Source: Paeniglutamicibacter sulfureus
GTDB lineage: Bacteria; Actinomycetota; Actinomycetes; Actinomycetales; Micrococcaceae
Assembly (NCBI RefSeq): GCF_030512175.1
Contig: NZ_JAULBL010000002.1
Coordinates: 2,954,192-3,018,191 of the forward strand
Length of the DNA: 64,000 nucleotides
Direction of reading: 5' to 3'
Part shown: positions 48,155-55,922 of the stretch, piece by piece
Position numbering within the stretch: position 1 is the stretch's first letter
Layout of the letters: every line of letters starts with the position of its first letter
The notes under the pieces: model-generated
The model's input: only the letters and a program-made list of their open reading frames with translations
Databases searched by the model: none
Told to the model about the DNA's origin: nothing
Made by a program: the position numbers and the translations under genes

Positions 48155-48734
48155 CCCCGGGAACCATTCGGCCGGAGGAGCCCGCGAGGGACTGCTCGGC
48201 CCTGGTGAATGCCGATTCGAGTTCGATCACTGCCCGCCGGTAGTCAATCCCGACTCCATCGGCCGCGCCGTTGGGTTGGCGGCCGCGCAGGCGTTCGGCC
48301 TGCGCCAGGGCCTTGGCCAATGCCGCAGTCTCCGGGACCTCGACATCGTTCATCCCCGGGCTTGCCATGGCCGCGGCCGGGTCCAGTTCGTAGCGGCTCC
48401 ACTGCCTGAGAACCTGGTCATGCCGCGACTCGAAGGCCGAGTGCTCGGCAAGCAGCCGGGAACCGGTCTGCACGGCCGTCCGCTGCATGGCTTGGTGCAC
48501 CAGGAAGCGGAGGGTGGCAAGGCAGGTGCCGCAGGCTGCAGCCAACACCGCCACGCCGGCCAAGGGGTTCACCAGCGCGGCACCCAGTGACAACGGTGCC
48601 AGCACGCAGAAACCGCAGAAGCCGTACCAAAACCGGGCGTCGGGATCCTGTTCCAGTGATGGGCCGGAAACCATGAGCCAAGCCGTGGCCATGCCCAAGA
48701 GCATGGCCAGCAAGCCAAGTATCGGGGACAACAC
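48126..48734 (-). CDS. Hypothetical membrane protein
   Basis: A 202-residue protein with two or three N-terminal transmembrane helices (residues 1-25 and 37-75), then a long helical cytoplasmic part rich in Ala/Glu/Arg. No family recognised. It starts at GTG (or the following TTG) and its 3' end overlaps the thioesterase gene in opposite orientation. Moderate confidence because of that overlap. Confidence 0.6.
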   Translation of the reverse strand: MLSPILGLLAMLLGMATAWLMVSGPSLEQDPDARFWYGFCGFCVLAPLSLGAALVNPLAGVAVLAAACGTCLATLRFLVHQAMQRTAVQTGSRLLAEHSAFESRHDQVLRQWSRYELDPAAAMASPGMNDVEVPETAALAKALAQAERLRGRQPNGAADGVGIDYRRAVIELESAFTRAEQSLAGSSGRMVPGAIPPGPDAP

Positions 48735-48837
48735 GCTCCACCTCCGGGTCCGGGGCCCGATGCCGCAAAAATCCGGCCCTCATGCTCCATTCCAACCCGT
48801 TCCGAAACGGAGGTCAAGGGATGATCGAAGAACCTGC

Positions 48838-49449
48838 TCAGGAGGTGATGGAGGCCAGTGTTTCCTTGAGCGCCTTTTTCTTCACGGGTTCAAAACCGGC
48901 GGCCAAGTGCCTGGCCCGGATGTCCCGATCGGCACGGAACAGCGCGTAGCCGCGCTTGAGCAGGAACGGCAGCGGCTTGCGCCGCTCCCGCACATCGCGC
49001 ACGAGCCGTCGGATCGCGGTGCCCAGGGCCGAGACCTCGATGTAGTAAGCCCGCACCGGAACCCCCAGACGCTGCAGCGGGGCCAGGATCTCGGAAACGA
49101 AGATGCCCTCGGCGACCAGCGGACCGCCGTTGAGCTCGATCCGGCGCATCGAGTCGTAGCTGGAGGTGCTGATCGAATAGTTCGGGACCTCTGTTGCGCC
49201 GCTTTCGAGCAAGTCCACCAGGGCGTCAACGGCCAGGGCGCAGTTCCACGTTCCGGCGTGGTCCCAGTCGATTTCACCGTAGCCGGTCAGCGGCAGCGGG
49301 GTCTCGGGGGTGTGCTCGGAGATCTCGCGGTAGAAGTTGTCGAGTTCCACATGGGGTCGGCCGAAGCGGTGGGCTAGGTAGGACTTTCCGGATCCGGAGG
49401 CCCCTCCCAGCAAGATCAGGGGGGAAAGTTGTTTCGGCACGACATCCAT
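48838..49449 (-). CDS. P-loop kinase of the uridine-kinase-like family
   Basis: A 203-residue protein with Walker A GGASGSGKS at residues 15-23, an acceptor region VELDNFYREI, IDWDHAGTWN and a basic RLVRDVRERRKP lid. This is the pattern of small actinobacterial ATP-binding proteins annotated as uridine kinase-like. The phosphate acceptor is not known. It is divergent from the lipoate-ligase-like gene. Confidence 0.85.
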   Translation of the reverse strand: MDVVPKQLSPLILLGGASGSGKSYLAHRFGRPHVELDNFYREISEHTPETPLPLTGYGEIDWDHAGTWNCALAVDALVDLLESGATEVPNYSISTSSYDSMRRIELNGGPLVAEGIFVSEILAPLQRLGVPVRAYYIEVSALGTAIRRLVRDVRERRKPLPFLLKRGYALFRADRDIRARHLAAGFEPVKKKALKETLASITS

Positions 49450-49486
49450 TATTCACTGCCGCGCATCCGGACCTAGAATCGTGCCC

Positions 49487-50224
49487 ATGAGTCTTTGGAA
49501 TCCCAATGCCGACCACCCGCTGCACGTGCGGATCGAGGATGCCTCGGGGGACCCGGAGGCCGATCTGGGGGCCGGCATCGAGCTGCTGGGCGCGGTGCGC
49601 AATGGGGAGGCGCCGGCGACGCTGCGCATCTACCGGCCCGGTCCGACCCTGGCTTTCGGACAACGCGACGTGCGCCTTGAGGGCTATGCGCTTGCGGTGG
49701 CACGGTCGCTGGAACACGGCTTTGCCCCGGTGGTGCGCAAGGCCGGGGGACGGGCGGCGGCCTACCACCGCGGCACGGTGATCGTCGACCACGTGGAACC
49801 CGCCGCGGAGGCCATGATGGGCCACCAGCACCGCTTCAAGGCGTTGGGCGCGCTCTATGCCGACGCCCTGCGCCGCGGAGGCATCGATGCAAGGGTGGGG
49901 GAGATCTCCGGGGAGTACTGCGCCGGGGAATTCAGCGTCCACGGAATGCCGGGGACGGCCGCCCGGACGCGGAACGCGGTGAAGCTGGTGGGCACCGCGC
50001 AACGCGTGGTGTCCGGGGCGTGGCTGTTTTCCAGCGTGTTCGTGATCGAGGATTCGGCGCCCATTCGCGCGCTGCTGGACGACGTCTACCGGGCCATGGG
50101 CATCCCGATGGATCCGGCCACGGTAGGCGCCGCCGATGACCTGCTGCCCGGCTACACGACCGAGGCGTTCATCGACGACCTGCTGGCCGAATACGCACTG
50201 CATGTGGAGCTGGCCGGGGCGTAG
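49487..50224 (+). CDS. Lipoate--protein ligase A family protein
   Basis: A 245-residue BPL/LplA-fold protein. It shows LRIYRPGPTLAFGQRD, the glycine-rich RKAGGRAAAYHRG, and the ligase lysine K166 in NAVKLVGTAQRVVSGAWLFSS. This fold transfers lipoyl or octanoyl groups to carrier domains. The C-terminal lipoate-protein ligase accessory domain is not evident, as in many actinobacterial single-domain members. The ATG at 49487 is chosen over the GTG at 49481. Confidence 0.85.
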   Translation: MSLWNPNADHPLHVRIEDASGDPEADLGAGIELLGAVRNGEAPATLRIYRPGPTLAFGQRDVRLEGYALAVARSLEHGFAPVVRKAGGRAAAYHRGTVIVDHVEPAAEAMMGHQHRFKALGALYADALRRGGIDARVGEISGEYCAGEFSVHGMPGTAARTRNAVKLVGTAQRVVSGAWLFSSVFVIEDSAPIRALLDDVYRAMGIPMDPATVGAADDLLPGYTTEAFIDDLLAEYALHVELAGA

Positions 50225-50233
50225 TCCCGGGAC

Positions 50234-50521
50234 TCAGCGAGATCGCCTGCCCATGGCCAGGCCGGCCCAAAATGCGGCGGCGCAGGCGGCCAGGGCGACA
50301 AGCAGCCAGCCGGTGATTTGCTGCGGGCCGAGAAATACCATGCCCGGGGCGAAGGCGCCTTCGCTCAGGGGTGCGTAGGCGAACCAGCCGAATTCGGCCA
50401 CCTGCCCGCTGCCCGCGACCAGAGTCGCGATGCCCGCCACCAATGCGAGTAGGGCAATGGTTCCGGCGAGCGCCGCCGGTTTGCGCCAAGGATGCTTCCG
50501 GGGGTGACTGGGATCGTCCAT
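50234..50521 (-). CDS. Small two-helix membrane protein
   Basis: A 95-residue protein with two transmembrane helices (about residues 16-36 and 68-88) joined by a polar loop (SGQVAEFGWFAYAPLSEGAF). A basic N-terminus indicates N-in topology. It is convergent with the lipoate-ligase gene. No family identified. Confidence 0.65.
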   Translation of the reverse strand: MDDPSHPRKHPWRKPAALAGTIALLALVAGIATLVAGSGQVAEFGWFAYAPLSEGAFAPGMVFLGPQQITGWLLVALAACAAAFWAGLAMGRRSR

Positions 50522-50806
50522 GGGACGAGTATGCCACGTGGTAATCCTGAATGTGGTGGCAGGACGCCGGTTTACGGGGGTTCCTTCCGTTGCCGGGCAA
50601 CCGTGGGGGCGTGCCGCGGCACGCACACGCCCTGTGCAGGGGTGTGCATTGCGCGGAGCGCCGGAGCGGGCAATACTCGTCCCTATTGCACCGCGCTTTG
50701 CCCGATCCCCGGAGGTACCTGTCATGGCCCAAGAGCCGGCACCCGCCCATTGTCCGCCGCGGCCCGCCCCGGACACCCCCGCCGTTGAGTGCGGCTGGAA
50801 CGCCTG

Positions 50807-51928
50807 ATGCGCGCCGCGATCCTGCGCGAGCTGCCGGGGGACGGCTCCGGGGGCTATGCCGAAAGCCGGCCGCTGGCCATCGAGGAACTTGCCACACCCG
50901 GGCCGCGGGCCGGGGAGGTCGGCGTGGACATCATCTACTCCTCGCTGTGCCACTCGGACCTCTCGGTCATTAACGGGTCCCGGCCCCGACCGCTGCCCAT
51001 GGCCCTGGGCCACGAGGCGGTCGGACGCATCGCCTCCCTGTGCCCGGGAGTGGACCACCTCGACGTCGGCACCAAGGTCGTGCTGGTTTTCGTGCCCGGC
51101 TGCGGCACCTGCCGTGCCTGTGCCGCCGGGCGCCCCGCCTTGTGCCACCGGGCAGCGGTGAGCAACACCGCCGGGGACCTGCTGCACGGAGAGGCGCTGT
51201 TGCGCGGGCCCGGCGGCGAGCGGATCAACCACCACCTGGGCGTCTCCGCCTTTGCGGACCACGCGGTGGTGGCCGTTGAATCCGTGGTGCCAGTGCCGGA
51301 GGATGTCCCCGACGAGGTGGCGGCCATGTTCGGTTGCGCGGTGCTCACTGGCATCGGGGCCATCAGGCACACCGCGCGGCTTGAAGCGGGCCAGTCGGTG
51401 ATTGTTTACGGGCTGGGCGCCGTGGGGCTGGCTGCGATCATGGGCGCGGTGCTGGTCGGTGCGGGAAGCATCATTGCCATCGACCCGAACACGGCCAAGC
51501 ATGACTTGGCGCTTGCCGCCGGGGCCACCGCCGTGGGGACACCGGAACAGGCCCGGGCACTCGTTTCCGCGGCCACAGGGGACGGGGTCGACGTGGCGAT
51601 CGAGGCGTCGGGCTCGGCCCGGGTGATCGGCGAGGCTCTTCAGGTGCTGACCCGCGGCGGGGCGGTCATCTGTGTGGGGCTTCCTCATCCGGAGGCCGAG
51701 CTCACGGTGCCGGCGCTGACGTTCGCCGGGGCGGGCAAGCGCCTGTTGGGTTCCTACATGGGCGATGCCAAGCCAGCCGAGGACATTGCCTACTTTGTCA
51801 AAGCGTGGCGCGAAGGCAGGCTCCCGGTGGAATTGCTACACAGCGACACCCGACCGTTGGAGGAAATCAACCAAGCCCTGGACGCACTGGCCGAGGGCCG
51901 GGTTATCCGCCGCCTGCTCAAGCCCTGA
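50807..51928 (+). CDS. Zinc-dependent alcohol dehydrogenase
   Basis: A 373-residue medium-chain dehydrogenase. Catalytic zinc ligands C48 and H69-E70 (ALGHEAVG); structural zinc cysteines C99, C102, C105 and C113; NAD motif VYGLGAVGLAAIMG. The substrate is not evident from context. ATG 50807 is chosen; an in-frame start at 50789 exists. Confidence 0.9.
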   Translation: MRAAILRELPGDGSGGYAESRPLAIEELATPGPRAGEVGVDIIYSSLCHSDLSVINGSRPRPLPMALGHEAVGRIASLCPGVDHLDVGTKVVLVFVPGCGTCRACAAGRPALCHRAAVSNTAGDLLHGEALLRGPGGERINHHLGVSAFADHAVVAVESVVPVPEDVPDEVAAMFGCAVLTGIGAIRHTARLEAGQSVIVYGLGAVGLAAIMGAVLVGAGSIIAIDPNTAKHDLALAAGATAVGTPEQARALVSAATGDGVDVAIEASGSARVIGEALQVLTRGGAVICVGLPHPEAELTVPALTFAGAGKRLLGSYMGDAKPAEDIAYFVKAWREGRLPVELLHSDTRPLEEINQALDALAEGRVIRRLLKP

Positions 51929-52250
51929 ACGGGTCGTGCGCCGCCTTAGGCCCGGGGTCGGAGGCGGCTGCGCTGGCCAACCGGGAATCTGCGGTACCGG
52001 CCGGCGTCTTGTTCAGCGACACGCCATGGCGGGCTGGGTGACAGGCATGGTTCCGGTTTAGTTGCTGTCGCCCAACTCTCCACCTCGGCCTGAACGGCCG
52101 TGGATGACTTTCCCGAAGGACAAGTCGCGGAGCGGACGCGGCGGATGCCCAACAGCTGGTCGACCAAGGTGGTCAGCAGTCAAGCGCGGTAAGCATTAGA
52201 GGGTTCCAGCCGGTATCCTGGACCAGGTTGCGGGCCTTTGCCGTCAATGC
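51929..52250. other. Gene-free stretch
   Basis: About 320 bp between convergent genes. No gene, RNA or clear terminator was noticed. Confidence 0.4.
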
Positions 52251-52784
52251 TCAGAAATCACCACCCGGATACACTCCTCCAGGCAAGGTGAAGCATGCAG
52301 AGCCAGATGCAATACGAATTGCATTCGGGTCATCCCTGACGATGATGTAGGACGCTGCGGTGTGTGGAGAGCGTAGCTGCACCCGATAATTTCCAGTAAT
52401 GCTGAGATCTGTTTCGATGGTGAAGCGGCTGTCCTGGTACTGCGCTTCAATCGCCTTGACGAGAGCCTCTGGTTCTGTCCCCTTGCTCAGAGTGACGGTT
52501 GTCGCCCCATTCCAATTATGTTGTGTCTCGCTGCAGCTGAATAAAGTACCGGTTTTCCCCTGGTCGATCTTCACCACTTTGTCTTCGGGAATCAGCCGGG
52601 CGATCTCCAGTTCCAGGTCTTGTGTCTGGGCCTTGGCCTCCTGCCACGTCAACCCGTTCCCCACAGGTGCGCCCTCTTTCGTTGTCGTCGATTTGGACGG
52701 TTCACCAAACTGATCACTGGGTGCGCACCCAGTGATACCAACCAGCACCAGCACCGCACCGACGGTCAGTCGCAACGGATTCAT
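52251..52784 (-). CDS. Putative lipoprotein (LppA-like)
   Basis: A 177-residue secreted protein with a signal peptide and lipobox (VLVGITGC, lipid-modified Cys at about residue 20), then a polar globular domain. Base composition is clearly lower in GC than the core genes. It starts inside the stop of a 70-codon open frame (ATGA). LppA-family lipoproteins and immunity proteins for secreted toxins have this general form; function not assigned. Confidence 0.75.
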   Translation of the reverse strand: MNPLRLTVGAVLVLVGITGCAPSDQFGEPSKSTTTKEGAPVGNGLTWQEAKAQTQDLELEIARLIPEDKVVKIDQGKTGTLFSCSETQHNWNGATTVTLSKGTEPEALVKAIEAQYQDSRFTIETDLSITGNYRVQLRSPHTAASYIIVRDDPNAIRIASGSACFTLPGGVYPGGDF

Positions 52785-52993
52785 TTCTTCACCAGCTTTT
52801 CCATCTCCCTGAGTACTTTCTTATTGCCTTGGCGGTTAGAAGCGATAAGCGTGTGATTGTCCAACGAGTCGCCTTCGCCGAAAGGCCTCGTGTAGCAATG
52901 GCTCGCAAAAGCCTCATGGGGTACTTGGTACTTTAGCGTGGGCGAGGCGTCGCTACGGCACCGGTTAAAGGTCTGTGGGAGCCACGCACACAC
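52781..52993 (-). pseudogene. Probable 3' remnant of a gene coupled to the lipoprotein
   Basis: A 70-codon frame ending HTLIASNRQGNKKVLREMEK... with a charged helical C-terminus, overlapping the lipoprotein start by 4 bp. Its apparent start sits inside the hairpin at 52973-53006, and no ribosome binding site is seen. It reads like the last part of a larger protein whose front was lost. An intact small gene is less likely. Confidence 0.4.
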
Positions 52994-53006
52994 GCGACTC
53001 CCACAG
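52973..53006 (-). terminator. Hairpin downstream of the MBL-fold gene
   Basis: CTGTGGGAG (52973-52981) and CTCCCACAG (52998-53006), perfect 9-bp arms, 16-nt loop, 22 bp after the MBL gene stop. Confidence 0.6.
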
Positions 53007-53028
53007 GAAACAACAGATCAAACCCGAC

Positions 53029-53658
53029 TTAGTTCCCGCGCTTGATCCATTCGTCCAGGTTCGGTGCCTCGGCGCCGATGGTGGTGGCATCCCCGTGTCC
53101 GGTGTTCACCACGGTGGTTGCCGGCAGGGCGAGCAGGCGTTCGCGGATCGAGTCGATGATCGTTTCGAAGCTCGAGTAGCTGCGCCCGGTGGCACCCGGT
53201 CCGCCGTTGAACAGCGTGTCGCCGGAGAACAGTGTTCCCAGCGACTCGGCGTAGAAGCAGGTCGATCCGGGGGAATGCCCGGGGGTGTGCAGCGCCACCA
53301 GGGTGGTCCCGGCAACCTCGAAGGTGTCCCCGTCATTGATCTCATGATCCGCGGTGGTGCCTGGGAAAATCGCTTCCCAAAGCATCGTGTCGGCAGGGTT
53401 CAGGTGGATCGGTGCCTCGACCAGGTCGGCGAACGCACGGGCATAGCGGATGTGGTCGTCGTGCCCGTGGGTCAGCAACACGGCCTTGACCGCGCGGTTG
53501 CCGACGGCCTGCTTGATCTTGGACGGCTCGTGGGCGGGGTCGATGACGAAGACCTCGTTCTCGTCCCCGATGATCCACACGTTGTTGTCCACGTCCCAGG
53601 TTCCCCCGTCCAGGGAGAAGGTACCGGAGGTGACCAGGTTTTCAATCTGCGCGCTCAT
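53029..53658 (-). CDS. MBL-fold metallohydrolase of the mycothiol/formaldehyde operon
   Basis: A 209-residue metallo-beta-lactamase-fold hydrolase with the metal motif HGHDDH (H64, H66, D68, H69), a second His in HTPGHSPGS and GDTLF. It directly follows the S-(hydroxymethyl)mycothiol dehydrogenase gene with overlapping stop and start (TAATG). Context suggests hydrolysis of the S-formyl-mycothiol product, but this is not proven. Confidence 0.88.
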   Translation of the reverse strand: MSAQIENLVTSGTFSLDGGTWDVDNNVWIIGDENEVFVIDPAHEPSKIKQAVGNRAVKAVLLTHGHDDHIRYARAFADLVEAPIHLNPADTMLWEAIFPGTTADHEINDGDTFEVAGTTLVALHTPGHSPGSTCFYAESLGTLFSGDTLFNGGPGATGRSYSSFETIIDSIRERLLALPATTVVNTGHGDATTIGAEAPNLDEWIKRGN

Positions 53659-54743
53659 TAGAGTTCCACCACCGAACGCAGGACCTTGCCCTCGTGCATC
53701 TTGGTGAAGGCTGCCTCGACGTCGTCCAGCCCGATGCGCTCGGTGACAAACGCGTCCAGGTCCAGGCGGCCGAGTTTGTACTGTTCGACCAGCATCGGGA
53801 AGTCGCGGGACGGCAGGCAGTCGCCGTACCAGGAGGACTTCAGCGATCCGCCGTGGCCAAAGACATCCAGCAGCGGCAGTTCCAGCTTCATCTCCGGGTT
53901 CGGCACACCCACCAGTACCACGCGGCCGGCGAGGTCGCGGGCGTAGAACGCCTGCTTGTAGGTTTCCGGGCGGCCCACCGCGTCGATGACCACGTCGGCG
54001 CCGAAGCCGCCGGTGACGGCCTTGATGCCCTCGACGGCGTCATTGGTCTTGGAGTTCACGGTGTGCGTGGCTCCCATGTTCTTGGCCATGGCGAGCTTGT
54101 CGTCATCCAGGTCCACCGCGACGATGGTGGTGGCGCCGGCCAGCTTGGCTCCGGCGATCGCGGCAATGCCGACGCCGCCGCAGCCGATGACCGCCACTGA
54201 CTCGCCGCGCTTGACCTCGCCGGTGTTCATGGCGGCCCCGATGCCAGCCATGACGCCGCAGCCCAGCAGGCCCACGGCGGCGGCGTCGACGTCCTCGTCG
54301 ACCTTGGTGCACTGGCCCGCGGCGACCAGGGTCTTCTGGGCGAAGGACCCGATGCCCAGGGCCGGCGAGAGCTCGGTGCCGTCCTCCAGGGTCATCTTCT
54401 GGGTGGCGTTGGCGGTGTTGAAGCAGTACTGAGGGGTGCCCTTGGCACACGCGCGGCACTGGCCGCAGACGGCCCGCCAGTTCAGGATGACGCGATCGCC
54501 CACCGCGACGTTGGTGACGTTCTCACCGATCTGGCTGACCACCGCGGTGGATTCGTGGCCCAGCAGGTACGGGTAGTCGTTGCCGATCCCGCCGAGCTTG
54601 TAGTGCAAGTCGGTGTGGCAAACACCGGCGGTCAGTACGTCGACGACGACCTCTCCGGGCCCCGGGTCGGGAACGATGATGGTCACCGTCTCAACGGGAG
54701 CATCCTTGGCGCGGACGATAACGGCCTGGACTTTTTGTGACAT
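53658..54743 (-). CDS. S-(hydroxymethyl)mycothiol dehydrogenase
   Basis: A 361-residue zinc, NAD-dependent class III-type dehydrogenase that oxidises the formaldehyde-mycothiol adduct. Zinc ligands C42 and H63-E64; structural cysteines C93, C96, C99, C107; NAD motif [14 protein letters not shown]; a C-terminal [14 protein letters not shown] typical of the mycothiol form (MscR/FadH). It starts an operon with the MBL hydrolase, confirming a mycothiol-using actinobacterium. Confidence 0.93.
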   Translation of the reverse strand: MSQKVQAVIVRAKDAPVETVTIIVPDPGPGEVVVDVLTAGVCHTDLHYKLGGIGNDYPYLLGHESTAVVSQIGENVTNVAVGDRVILNWRAVCGQCRACAKGTPQYCFNTANATQKMTLEDGTELSPALGIGSFAQKTLVAAGQCTKVDEDVDAAAVGLLGCGVMAGIGAAMNTGEVKRGESVAVIGCGGVGIAAIAGAKLAGATTIVAVDLDDDKLAMAKNMGATHTVNSKTNDAVEGIKAVTGGFGADVVIDAVGRPETYKQAFYARDLAGRVVLVGVPNPEMKLELPLLDVFGHGGSLKSSWYGDCLPSRDFPMLVEQYKLGRLDLDAFVTERIGLDDVEAAFTKMHEGKVLRSVVEL

Positions 54744-54800
54744 GTCACTCCAATTCTTGCGGACGGTCGCGCGCATGCGCGACAAAAGAATGCTTAACGC

Positions 54801-54841
54801 GGAAGGGGTGCCTCCTGCCTTTCGGCAAGTGGCACCCCTCC
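54801..54841 (-). terminator. Hairpin downstream of the mycoredoxin gene
   Basis: AGGGGTGCC (54804-54812) pairs with GGCACCCCT (54831-54839), with an inner TGCC/GGCA stem. It lies between the mycoredoxin gene and the dehydrogenase gene, both on the minus strand. Confidence 0.6.
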
Positions 54842-54858
54842 ATCCAAGCACAGCCCGA

Positions 54859-55131
54859 CTAGACGCGCTCGAGCACTTCCTCTATCCGCGGATTTGTTGC
54901 GGCAGTTCCGTCGGGGAAAATCAAGGTCGGCACGGTCTGGTTGCCGCCGTTGAAGGCCTCCACCAGCTCGGCGGTCCCCTCAACTTCCTCGATATTTACC
55001 TCGGTGTAGCCGATGCCCTTGGCATCCATGAGGCGCTTGAGGTTCCGGCAGTAGCCGCACCACGAGGTGGTGAACATCGTGACGGCGCCGGCTTCCGGAA
55101 TGTACGGGGCAAGTTTTTCATTTTCGCTCAT
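54859..55131 (-). CDS. Mycoredoxin-1 (glutaredoxin-like)
   Basis: A 90-residue thioredoxin-fold protein with active site CGYC (C25/C28, [12 protein letters not shown]) and the TVPTLIF cis-proline loop. Mycoredoxin reduces mycothiol-protein mixed disulfides in actinobacteria. The start at 55131 ([13 protein letters not shown]) is chosen over longer in-frame readings. The mycothiol dehydrogenase/hydrolase operon lies next door. Confidence 0.92.
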   Translation of the reverse strand: MSENEKLAPYIPEAGAVTMFTTSWCGYCRNLKRLMDAKGIGYTEVNIEEVEGTAELVEAFNGGNQTVPTLIFPDGTAATNPRIEEVLERV

Positions 55132-55166
55132 ACCCCACGTAACCGAGGACGTGAGAGTCTTATTCC

Positions 55167-55922
55167 ATGTGCGGACGATTTGTGATGGCCAAGGCAATTG
55201 GCGACCTTGTGGCCGAAGCGGAAGCCGAGGCGGATGCGAACCTGGAACTGCGGCAATCCTGGAACGTGGCCCCGACCACCGACGTGCCGATCGTGCTCGA
55301 GCGGCTCGTCGAGGGGGCGGTGCGCCGGCAGGTGCATGTGGCCAAGTGGGGTCTGGTGCCGGGGTGGGCGAAGGACCCCTCCGTGGGAGTGCGCGCCTTC
55401 AATGCCCGCAGCGAGACCGTGGTCGAGAAACCGACCTTCCGGTCCGCGGTGGCCTTCAGGCGTTGCGCGGTGCCGGCCGAGGGCTATTACGAATGGCTGG
55501 CCGGGGACAGCCCCAAGGCCAAGAAGCGCCCGTTCTATGTGCATCCTGCCGACGACTCGCTGATCTTCTTTGCCGGGCTCTATGAATGGTGGAAGGACCC
55601 GTCCAAGGACGACGGGGACCCCGAGCGGTGGCTGCTCTCCACCACGATCCTCACCGCTCCCTCCCCGGAAGCGGACTCGGAGTTGCCGGTCCTGCAGGAA
55701 TTGCATGGTCTGCACGACAGGTTGCCCATCCCGCTGGCCAAGGATTCGCTGGCCGAATGGCTGGACCCGGAAAACAACAACGCCGTCGAGCTGGTGGAGA
55801 TGGTGCGCGCCGGGGCCGCGACGGTGGCCTCGAGCTGGGAGCTGCGCGAGGTCGATCCGGCGGTGGGCAACGTGCGCAACGACGGCCCCGAGCTCATCGA
55901 GGCGCACTCGGGACTTTTCTAG
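55167..55922 (+). CDS. SOS response-associated peptidase (SRAP, YedK/HMCES) family protein
   Basis: A 251-residue ssDNA abasic-site sensor. The reactive cysteine is C2, exposed after Met removal (MCGRFVMA). Other conserved residues: N34 (WNVAPTT), N79 (FNARSET), E105 (PAEGYYEW) and H183 (LHDRLP). It forms a stable thiazolidine link with abasic sites in single-stranded DNA. It lies 36 bp from the divergent mycoredoxin gene; its stop TAG shares the sequence CTAG with the stop of the convergent exonuclease-like gene. Confidence 0.95.
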   Translation: MCGRFVMAKAIGDLVAEAEAEADANLELRQSWNVAPTTDVPIVLERLVEGAVRRQVHVAKWGLVPGWAKDPSVGVRAFNARSETVVEKPTFRSAVAFRRCAVPAEGYYEWLAGDSPKAKKRPFYVHPADDSLIFFAGLYEWWKDPSKDDGDPERWLLSTTILTAPSPEADSELPVLQELHGLHDRLPIPLAKDSLAEWLDPENNNAVELVEMVRAGAATVASSWELREVDPAVGNVRNDGPELIEAHSGLF

